Assembly: GCA_020558355.1 (NCBI GenBank)
Contig: JAJCKG010000011.1
Coordinates: forward strand, 1-64,000
Source: a bacterium 210820-DFI.6.37
GTDB lineage: Bacteria; Bacillota; Clostridia; Peptostreptococcales; Anaerovoracaceae
Length of the DNA: 64,000 nucleotides
Direction of reading: 5' to 3'
Position numbers and translations under genes: made by a program. The notes beneath the pieces are model-generated. The model did no database searches. It was not told the origin of the DNA and saw nothing but the letters and a program-made list of their open reading frames with translations. Shown in pieces: positions 57,744 to 64,000 of the stretch. Numbering within the stretch: position 1 is the stretch's first letter; each line of letters starts with the position of its first letter.

Positions 57744-59141
57744 TCAGCCCACCCTTTTTCGCTCTTCCAGCTGCCGCTGGATCTCTTCAAACCGCTTTTT
57801 CGTAATGGGGTATTTATATAAAGCGACAAAGGCCAGTCCTAAAAATACAGCCGGTATCACAGTGGCGGAATTTTCTACCCATACCAGAGCCTGCCGGGTC
57901 TGGGCCGCCGCTTCTCCGTCAAATCCGCCCAGCTGCAGAATAATTCCCAGCAGCTGCGCTCCGATACCGGAAGCCAGAGCTTCCACCAGACCCTGCAGGG
58001 AAACGATTGCCCCCTGCCGTTTTTTTCCGGTTTCCAGCTCATCATACTCGCAGACATCATAAATAATCGCGGGCATCAGCTGCCAGTAGATGGATGTAGC
58101 TACGGCTACAAAGAAAACGAAAACATAAAGCTGCAAAGCTCCCTCTACTCCAGTGAACTTGGCGGCGGCTATGGCTATGGCCCCTGCCGCGAATACCGCA
58201 AGAAGCGCTGTCCGTTTATCCGTGGCCGCGCTGATTTTTTTCATGACCAGAATCAGCAGAATGCAGACGCAGATCCTGTAAAAGAACATGCCCGAAATCT
58301 GGTTTGCCGACAGTCCGTGGTTATAGGTAAAATAATAGACCAGATCGGACATGATCATGGTGTTGCAGATCAAAGCAAATAAGCTGGTAAATAGCAGATA
58401 CTTTACCGGCTCCAGCTTTAGGACCTGTCCGTATTCTCCGAAAATCTCCCGCAAAGCAACCCTTGGAAGGGGCTTTTTTCCCTTTTCACAGCAGCTCTTA
58501 TCCCGGGGACCTGCCGCTTTTGCTGTAATAAAAATAGAAAGCATAGATGAGAGTCCCACCGCTCCGCCGGTAACGGACCACGCTCCCGCGGTACTCATAC
58601 CCTGACCGCACAGAAAATCCGCGAAGGCGGCGGGAAGGGCCAGCCCCACCAGGTTTCCCAGCATATTGAAAATCGAAGCATAGGACCGCAGCTCGGTCCT
58701 CTCATTATAGTCCTGGGTGTACTCCGCTCCCAAAGCCAGGTAAGGCACGAAAAATCCCGTATAGGCAGACCAGAATATGATCACCACCGCGCCGTAGTAA
58801 AAGGCTCTGATCTGGGGAATCAGCTCAACCGCGGTAAAGAGCAGGTAGATAGACGCCGCCAGAGGTAGAGACATAGCAAACATAAAGGGCCTGCGCCTTC
58901 CCCATTTTGTCGCGGCGTTATCGCTAAGATATCCTACAATCGGGTTGATAAGCGTATTCCAGATGGCACCCACAATGGTAATGGTTCCCGCTGCCGCCGG
59001 TTCAATTCCGGCTACTGTCGTCAGAAAAAACAGCAAAAACGAGTTGACAAAAGAATAAGAAGCCGCGTCCCCGAAGGCGGCTGAAGCATATCCAATTTTA
59101 TTTTTAAAGGTTAGTTTTTCCATATTTCTATCATACTCCAC
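57744..59141 (-). CDS. GPH-family (MelB-like) sugar:cation symporter
   Basis: 465 residues with twelve membrane segments. Family motifs: GYASAAFGDAASYSF at the N-terminus, INPIVGYLSDNAATKWGRRRPFM and the mid-protein EYTQDYNERTELRSY. It imports a glycoside with Na+ or H+. No glycosidase gene adjoins it. The start is GTG 59141 (AGGGGG upstream) or ATG 59123. Confidence 0.9.
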   Translation of the reverse strand: MEYDRNMEKLTFKNKIGYASAAFGDAASYSFVNSFLLFFLTTVAGIEPAAAGTITIVGAIWNTLINPIVGYLSDNAATKWGRRRPFMFAMSLPLAASIYLLFTAVELIPQIRAFYYGAVVIIFWSAYTGFFVPYLALGAEYTQDYNERTELRSYASIFNMLGNLVGLALPAAFADFLCGQGMSTAGAWSVTGGAVGLSSMLSIFITAKAAGPRDKSCCEKGKKPLPRVALREIFGEYGQVLKLEPVKYLLFTSLFALICNTMIMSDLVYYFTYNHGLSANQISGMFFYRICVCILLILVMKKISAATDKRTALLAVFAAGAIAIAAAKFTGVEGALQLYVFVFFVAVATSIYWQLMPAIIYDVCEYDELETGKKRQGAIVSLQGLVEALASGIGAQLLGIILQLGGFDGEAAAQTRQALVWVENSATVIPAVFLGLAFVALYKYPITKKRFEEIQRQLEERKRVG

Positions 59142-59205
59142 AGGGACCCCCTGCCGTCAATAGGCCCTGAAAGTTTTATAACTTTTTCCTTTGCGGGATT
59201 TTCCA

Positions 59206-62200
59206 TCAGAAATCGAGAAAGCTCATCTGCTGGAACTTCCGTTGTTCTTTTTTCTTATAGGCCTCCTGCCGCTTCACGCTATCTGGCAATTCCGCAAGAA
59301 ACGGGGACGGGCGCTGCCCTGAAAGAAGAATCAGCTCTTCCCTTGCCCGGGTCATTCCCACGAAAAAGAGCCTTCGTTCCTCTTCTTCGTCCGCGTCCTT
59401 CATCGGCAGACAGTCCTGGTTCAGGCCGCAGAGGAATACCACCGGAAATTCCAGCCCTTTGGAAGCGTGAATGGTCATGAGAGAAACTGTCCCCGCGTTA
59501 TACAGCTTTCCGGAAGCGCTCCTTTTCAGATCCTGTTCCTCTCCTAGCAGCAGGTTTTCGGAAAAGGCTTTCATATCATCATAAAACAGAGCCATTTCGC
59601 CCAGCCGTTTTAAGGAGCGGCTGGCAGTAAGGCCTGTCTTTTCACGCCAGCTTTGCAAAAGCTCCGCCGGTTTGGCGGACCAGAGCGTATCTTGCAGCTG
59701 ATCCGAAAGATACGCCGCTGTTTCCAGCGGGTTTGTTTTAAAAAGCAGCTCAGCCGCTTCCGGCGGGCAGGTTTTCCCCCGCAGCATTGCCTGAAAGAAC
59801 GAAAGGGTCCCTCGGACCAGGTCATCCTGAAGGAAGTCCTGCTTTCCTGTAACGGTATAGGGGATGCTCTCCTTTCGCAGGCACCGCTCTAAAAGCTCCG
59901 CCTGATGGTGGGTCCTGTAAAGAATCGCAATATCGCCGAATTCCCTGTATTCATCCCGTTTTACGCCATGCCGCTGGGCGTCCATCATGTCCATACCGCC
60001 GGTCATCCGGTTTATTTCCCCGGCAATAAAAATGGCTTCGGAAAGGTCGCTTTCCGCTGTTATGAGACGGACCTTTTCCCCTTTGCCGCAAACTGGCTCC
60101 AGTGTCCGCAAGGCTCCCGGATTTTGGTTGATCACCGGCAGGGCGCAGCTCAGGATCTCCGGAGTGGACCGGTAATTCTTCTCAAGGCGAATAACCCGCG
60201 TTTTAGGGAAGTCTTTCCGCAGCCGCAAAAAACCTTCCGGGTCAGAGCCCCGAAAGCCATAGATAGACTGGTCCGGATCGCCGATGACAAAGAGTCCCCT
60301 GCCGCGGCTGCTCCACTGGATAATCAGTCGGTACTGGATCGGATCGATATCCTGGAACTCATCTACCAGCAGGATCTGATTTTCATCGAAGGGATTTTTC
60401 GATGGATCCTGCTCCACGCGGCTTAAAGCGTCCAGCAGCAGATCATCAAAATCCTTCAGTCCCCGCCCCTTTATTTCATCCTGATAGTTCTCCGCGGCGG
60501 CAGAAAACCCCGCGGTTTCCGCTGGCTCAGCAAGGCCTGTCTTCATAAGCGAAATCCGGCGCAGAAATTTTGCCGTGGTCATTCTGCAGTCACTTGCTTT
60601 TAAAGCGGTCTTAGCCAGCTGGTGTTTTACAGCGTCATCGGCCAGGGCAACCGGCCCCTGCCAGGACTCCAGCAGCTTGAGACAGATAGAATGGAAGGTG
60701 CCGACTCGCACCCTTTCCGCGTCCGCTTTTCCCAGGAGATGGGAGAGCCGCTCTCTCAGCTCCCCGGCGGCCTTATTGGTAAAGGTAACGGCTGTTATAT
60801 CCTCCGGCTTTACATGCTGGCGCTGAATCAGGAAGGCGATCCTCCGGGTCAGGGTGTAGGTCTTTCCTGTACCTGGCCCGGCAATTACCGCAATGACCCT
60901 ATCCTGTGACGCGATCGCCTCCTGCTGCCTCAGATTTTCGCTGGTCTCTTTTCCATCCCGGGCTTGCGCAGCAAGGGGCGCCGCCTTTTTCAGCGCTTTC
61001 TTCTTTTTCGGCGCGGCTGCCCTGGGAAGAGCGACGCTTTCGAACAGGCTTACCTGCCCGCACAGTTCTTCGATCTCCCGCGGATCGATGATTTTCACCT
61101 TTCCATATTCGCCGTCAAACCCGGCGACCCGCTCTACTTTTCCTTCCCTCAGGCGGCGGATTCCCTCCGCGACGCATGGACCGGCACAGCTTTTGATGGC
61201 TTCCTCCGGGATTTCCCGCAGAATGGAAAATTCTGTTCCAAGCTCCTTCAGCATGGCTTCGTACTGGCGCTGGACTTTTACACTAGCCGCTGATTTTCCT
61301 GTGGAAGCGGCGATGACCTCCAAAAGAGGCGCAAGACTTTCGAATCGAGGCGCACCGTCCTTTTCATACCCTTCCGGCCGGTCTGCCAGCTCTTCTACCC
61401 GGTGCAGTACCCCGATGGTAAGCTTTCGTCCGCACACCGGACACTTGCCGCCGTAGTCCTTCGTCTGGGCGGGCGCAAGACACAATCCGCATTTTCTGTG
61501 GCCGTCCAGATGATACTTGCCTTCCTCCGGGAAGAACTCGATGGTTCCGGCAAGTCCCTTTCCGGTCTGAATCGCTTGCCGCAGGCCCTTGTAGGAAAGT
61601 TCTGTATCCAGCAGATTGGCTTCCCGCCCCAGCTTTGCTGGCGAATGAGCGTCAGAATTGGAAACCAGGTTATAGCCGTCCAGAGCTGAAAGCCGCCAGT
61701 TCATAGGCGGATCAGAAGACAGGCCGGTTTCCAGAGCGTGAATCTCGCCGGTCAGATCCTCAAAACATTCTTCTATGGTGTCAAAACCTGAAAACGCTCC
61801 GAAAAGAGAGAAGTGCGGCGTCCAGATGTGGGCCGGTATAAAGATGGCTTCCGGGCAGGTCTCCAGAGTGATTTCCAAAAGGTCCCGGCTGTCCAGCCCC
61901 AGGATGGGTCTGCCGTCAGAATGGATATTGCCGATGGCCTCCAGTCTGCGGGATAACGCCTCCGCTTCCGCAAGCCCCGGAAGGAGAATCAGGTTGTGGA
62001 CTTTCCTCGTCTTCCCGTTTTTCTTGTAAATGGAGCTGATCTCTCCTGAGATTACAAACCGGGGCAGATTTTCCGCAGCCGCCGCGGGGTTGTCCCGGAG
62101 CCTGAATTCTTCCTTTAGCGTATAAAGCCCCTCCTCCGCGGGCGCCAGTTTTTCCTTTAGCTCCTGCCTCCACGCGGGATAGGTAAAATCGCCGGTTCCC

Positions 62201-62310
62201 AACAGCTGGATTCCCTTGCGGCCGGCCCAAAGGTCCAGGTGCTCCGGTACGCACTCCCGGCTGGTTGCTCTGGAATATCTGGAATGGATATGAAGGTCTG
62301 CTATATACAT
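59206..62310 (-). CDS. Endonuclease Q-like PHP nuclease fused to a UvrD/Rep helicase
   Basis: 1034 residues. The N-terminal half (1 to about 420) is an endonuclease Q-type protein: PHP metal ligands in DLHIHSRYS, GTGDF, GEISS, VHNLILL, HIWTPH and SNSDAHS, then a four-Cys zinc site CGLC...CPVCG (about 280-300). A basic linker (KKKKALKK) leads to a complete SF1A helicase: Walker A AGPGTGKTYTL (about 475), LVDEFQDIDPIQY (II), GDPDQSIYGFRGSD (III), TIHASKGLEFPVVFL (V) and FFVGMTRAREEL (VI). EndoQ nicks DNA 5' of deaminated bases; the helicase could then unwind the nicked strand. One polypeptide, no frameshift. Confidence 0.92.
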   Translation of the reverse strand: MYIADLHIHSRYSRATSRECVPEHLDLWAGRKGIQLLGTGDFTYPAWRQELKEKLAPAEEGLYTLKEEFRLRDNPAAAAENLPRFVISGEISSIYKKNGKTRKVHNLILLPGLAEAEALSRRLEAIGNIHSDGRPILGLDSRDLLEITLETCPEAIFIPAHIWTPHFSLFGAFSGFDTIEECFEDLTGEIHALETGLSSDPPMNWRLSALDGYNLVSNSDAHSPAKLGREANLLDTELSYKGLRQAIQTGKGLAGTIEFFPEEGKYHLDGHRKCGLCLAPAQTKDYGGKCPVCGRKLTIGVLHRVEELADRPEGYEKDGAPRFESLAPLLEVIAASTGKSAASVKVQRQYEAMLKELGTEFSILREIPEEAIKSCAGPCVAEGIRRLREGKVERVAGFDGEYGKVKIIDPREIEELCGQVSLFESVALPRAAAPKKKKALKKAAPLAAQARDGKETSENLRQQEAIASQDRVIAVIAGPGTGKTYTLTRRIAFLIQRQHVKPEDITAVTFTNKAAGELRERLSHLLGKADAERVRVGTFHSICLKLLESWQGPVALADDAVKHQLAKTALKASDCRMTTAKFLRRISLMKTGLAEPAETAGFSAAAENYQDEIKGRGLKDFDDLLLDALSRVEQDPSKNPFDENQILLVDEFQDIDPIQYRLIIQWSSRGRGLFVIGDPDQSIYGFRGSDPEGFLRLRKDFPKTRVIRLEKNYRSTPEILSCALPVINQNPGALRTLEPVCGKGEKVRLITAESDLSEAIFIAGEINRMTGGMDMMDAQRHGVKRDEYREFGDIAILYRTHHQAELLERCLRKESIPYTVTGKQDFLQDDLVRGTLSFFQAMLRGKTCPPEAAELLFKTNPLETAAYLSDQLQDTLWSAKPAELLQSWREKTGLTASRSLKRLGEMALFYDDMKAFSENLLLGEEQDLKRSASGKLYNAGTVSLMTIHASKGLEFPVVFLCGLNQDCLPMKDADEEEERRLFFVGMTRAREELILLSGQRPSPFLAELPDSVKRQEAYKKKEQRKFQQMSFLDF

Positions 62311-62340
62311 GCGTTTACCTGCTTTCTGTAAGATGTGTTT

Positions 62341-62369
62341 ATTATAAACCGCAGGCCCCGCCTTGTCCA
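62341..62369 (-). promoter_or_regulatory. Promoter of the EndoQ-UvrD gene
   Basis: TGGACA (62364-62369), a 17-nt spacer and TATAAT (62341-62346) on the minus strand, 31 bp before the start codon. Confidence 0.75.
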
Positions 62370-62404
62370 GAGAAGCCCCTGCGGCGGCGGGACAGAATCA
62401 CCGG

Positions 62405-62433
62405 TTGATTTTAAATTAGCGAAAGAGTAAAAT
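62405..62433 (+). promoter_or_regulatory. Promoter of the LuxR-type regulator
   Basis: TTGATT (62405-62410), a 17-nt spacer and TAAAAT (62428-62433). Confidence 0.75.
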
Positions 62434-62474
62434 AAGAGCGTAAGACTGCGTAAATTAGAAGGAGGGAAGTTGAA

Positions 62475-63569
62475 ATGGCTTATTCTGATAAATCAGCATC
62501 CCATTTTGCAGCGGAACTATCCGAAAGACAAATCTCAGCGCGCGAATTTTTTAGTGTAGAGCTGCTGGAAGCATTACAACAGCATTTCGGATTAGAAAAA
62601 GCTGTAATTTTTATTTTTGATACAGACGGAGAATTTCTTTCCTGGATCACAAAAGACGGCGTGGAAGCCGCCGGTCCGGACCACCCGTATTTAAAAGTTT
62701 TACCTTTCGATCATATGCGGCAGGTAATCCATCAGGAGGCCGTTCGGGACGATCTGACTTACTTTAATCAAACTCCGCGGGTTTACAGGGCTTCTGACTA
62801 TTACGCAAAGAAGCAGTATGATAACTCTCGTTTTGTTTCCTGTATTGAGAAACGCTTTGGAGCCCATTATTCGGCTTCACTTCCTTTTGGAATTAACGCC
62901 TATATTCAAATCTCTTTTTTCAGAAGCTTAGAGGAAGGAGATTATTCTGACGCGGACATAAAAAAACTGGAAGATATTTATTACCATATCGCCACATCCT
63001 ACGCCGGCTTTAAAAAGCATGAACAGGCGAAGATCATATCCCATATTCAGGATGAGATTATCTGCCTGGGAGAGCAGGCATATTTGGTTACAGATAATTT
63101 CATGCATGTTATCGGCTATAACAAGGAGGCATTAAGGCTTCTGGTTCAGCTTTTAGGCCAGTCCGTAGCGGATCAGATCGAGAATAGGGAAGTATGCTTA
63201 TGGCTTCCGTTTCTTTTAGATGAACAGGAAACCTCCGCTGGAGGAGATCGGGTCGTAATCAAGAAGATCAAGAATTGCGTCTTTCGGATCTATTCTTATG
63301 ATCAGAGGTACAGTCACGGTATTGTGGATCGTTATCACTGGATCACCATTTCTCAAGAGGATTCCGCAGGCCAAAAAGGCATTGAAAAAATAGCTTTAAC
63401 CCCGGCTGAAAGAAAAGTGGGAGATCTTCTATGCGACGGGTTTACTTATCAGCAGATCGCGGATGAATTATGCATCAGCTACCATACCGCGAAAAACCAT
63501 ATACAGAATATCTTTTCCAAATGCAACGTGCACAATCGATATGAATTGTATCATGTTTTAAAAAAATAG
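62475..63569 (+). CDS. LuxR-type HTH regulator with a sensory N-terminal region
   Basis: 364 residues. The C-terminal LuxR HTH (about 305-364) reads through LTPAERKVGDLLCDGFTYQQ, IADELCISYHTAKNHIQNIF. The N-terminal 290 residues have GAF/PAS-like character (AVIFIFDTDGEFLSWIT; YLVTDNFMHVIGYN), suggesting small-molecule sensing. AAGGAGGG precedes ATG 62475. It directly precedes a glycyl-radical activase gene, so it may control that pathway. Confidence 0.88.
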   Translation: MAYSDKSASHFAAELSERQISAREFFSVELLEALQQHFGLEKAVIFIFDTDGEFLSWITKDGVEAAGPDHPYLKVLPFDHMRQVIHQEAVRDDLTYFNQTPRVYRASDYYAKKQYDNSRFVSCIEKRFGAHYSASLPFGINAYIQISFFRSLEEGDYSDADIKKLEDIYYHIATSYAGFKKHEQAKIISHIQDEIICLGEQAYLVTDNFMHVIGYNKEALRLLVQLLGQSVADQIENREVCLWLPFLLDEQETSAGGDRVVIKKIKNCVFRIYSYDQRYSHGIVDRYHWITISQEDSAGQKGIEKIALTPAERKVGDLLCDGFTYQQIADELCISYHTAKNHIQNIFSKCNVHNRYELYHVLKK

Positions 63570-63600
63570 TTTGCGGGAAAGATAGGAAGAAGCGTCAGGC

Positions 63601-63635
63601 AACAATAGGGAGACCTCCCTATTGTTCTTTTTTTA
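63601..63635 (+). terminator. Terminator after the LuxR-type gene
   Basis: AACAATAGGGA (63601-63611) pairs with TCCCTATTGTT (63616-63626) over 11 bp, followed by CTTTTTTT. The following TTGTTC-N16-TACAAT may start the next transcript. Confidence 0.88.
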
Positions 63636-63681
63636 TAAAAAAGTACAATATATTATGATGCAGATAGGAACGAGGTTGTTT

Positions 63682-64000
63682 ATGGAAAAAGGAATCATTT
63701 TTAATATACAGCGATTTACCATCAATGACGGACCTGGAATTCGAACAGAAATTTTTATGAAAGGCTGTCCTCTGAAATGCAAATGGTGCAGCAACCCCGA
63801 AAGCCACAGGCTTTCCAAAGAGCCGGGAGTGTATCCTTCCAAGTGCATTTCAGAGGAAAAGTGCGGGCTCTGCGTAAAAGCCTGCAGGCAGCAGGCGCTT
63901 CTTTTCGGACCGGAAAAAATTTCCCAAATAGACAGAAGTAAATGCGTCGGCTGTCTGAAATGTGTCGACGCGTGTCCCGCGGAGGCCATTAAAGGTTGGG
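63682..64000 (+). CDS. Glycyl-radical enzyme activase (radical SAM), partial
   Basis: The first 106 residues run off the right edge. Radical SAM CPLKCKWC (CxxxCxxC) follows INDGPGIRTEIF. An inserted ferredoxin-like domain carries two further cluster motifs, CGLCVKAC and CVGCLKCVDACP. This insert is found in activases of choline, hydroxyphenylacetate, hydroxyproline, diol and benzylsuccinate-type glycyl-radical enzymes and absent from PFL activase. The partner enzyme should be just outside the window. Confidence 0.9.
   Translation, partial: MEKGIIFNIQRFTINDGPGIRTEIFMKGCPLKCKWCSNPESHRLSKEPGVYPSKCISEEKCGLCVKACRQQALLFGPEKISQIDRSKCVGCLKCVDACPAEAIKGW

Overview
The window reads as a chromosomal stretch of a strictly anaerobic, low-to-mid GC Gram-positive bacterium of the Clostridia (Bacillota). 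Supporting signs are a ferredoxin-dependent four-subunit 2-oxoacid oxidoreductase, an RnfC-like iron-sulfur protein, a glycyl-radical-enzyme activase, a T-box leader, strong AGGAGG ribosome sites, TTGACA/TATAAT promoters with 17-nt spacers and many intrinsic terminators. No rRNA, complete insertion sequence, prophage or CRISPR array is visible.

Layout. 1-206 is the tail of an Rpn-type nuclease gene. 359-3782 (minus) is a 2-oxoacid:ferredoxin oxidoreductase operon behind a T-box leader. 3982-8953 is an ABC exporter with its two-component system. 9050-16193 holds an orphan RnfC-like protein, two LysR regulators, a FabF-like synthase, and an acyl-CoA ligase with a hotdog thioesterase. 16617-18467 holds a PIN-like protein, a probable type I toxin-antitoxin pair and tRNA-Arg(CCT). 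18795-20833 is a tandem pair of AEC carriers. 21185-26753 is purB-purA-alr-TetR-lipoprotein. 26956-32303 is a divergent MocR/LysE pair and a P-type cation ATPase behind a probable Mn-sensing (yybP-ykoY-like) riboswitch. 32352-35444 is a rearranged spot: a 5'-truncated AAA/DUF4143 gene, azlCD flanked by a 58-bp direct repeat, and an old-yellow-enzyme gene. 35673-39773 is biotin metabolism: an S-component-like gene, bioW and bioF run divergently from birA-bioY, with a BirA box. 39819-41089 is a GH3 glycosidase and a small zinc ribbon. 41141-44608 is the lower-ligand half of cobalamin synthesis (cobT-cobU-cobS-short cobU-like-cobC). 44780-46927 is EamA-larE-mazG. 47008-51223 is a TetR-controlled heterodimeric ABC exporter. 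51313-57734 holds a candidate ncRNA, an AGCS symporter, a phosphohexomutase with nnrE, an exonuclease III and an arylamine N-acetyltransferase. 57744-64000 holds a GPH symporter, an endonuclease Q-UvrD helicase fusion, a LuxR-type regulator and the start of a glycyl-radical activase.

How the parts fit. The T-box implies that the ferredoxin oxidoreductase responds to an uncharged tRNA, best read as Leu. This suggests reductive synthesis of a branched-chain oxoacid rather than pyruvate catabolism. Biotin genes are arranged so that BirA can shut down BioW/BioF. The cobalamin block activates the lower base and attaches it, so the cell can salvage or complete the corrinoid. Most of the rest is housekeeping. 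The accessory material is concentrated at 16.2-18.7 kb, 32.3-35.4 kb and 51.3-51.6 kb.
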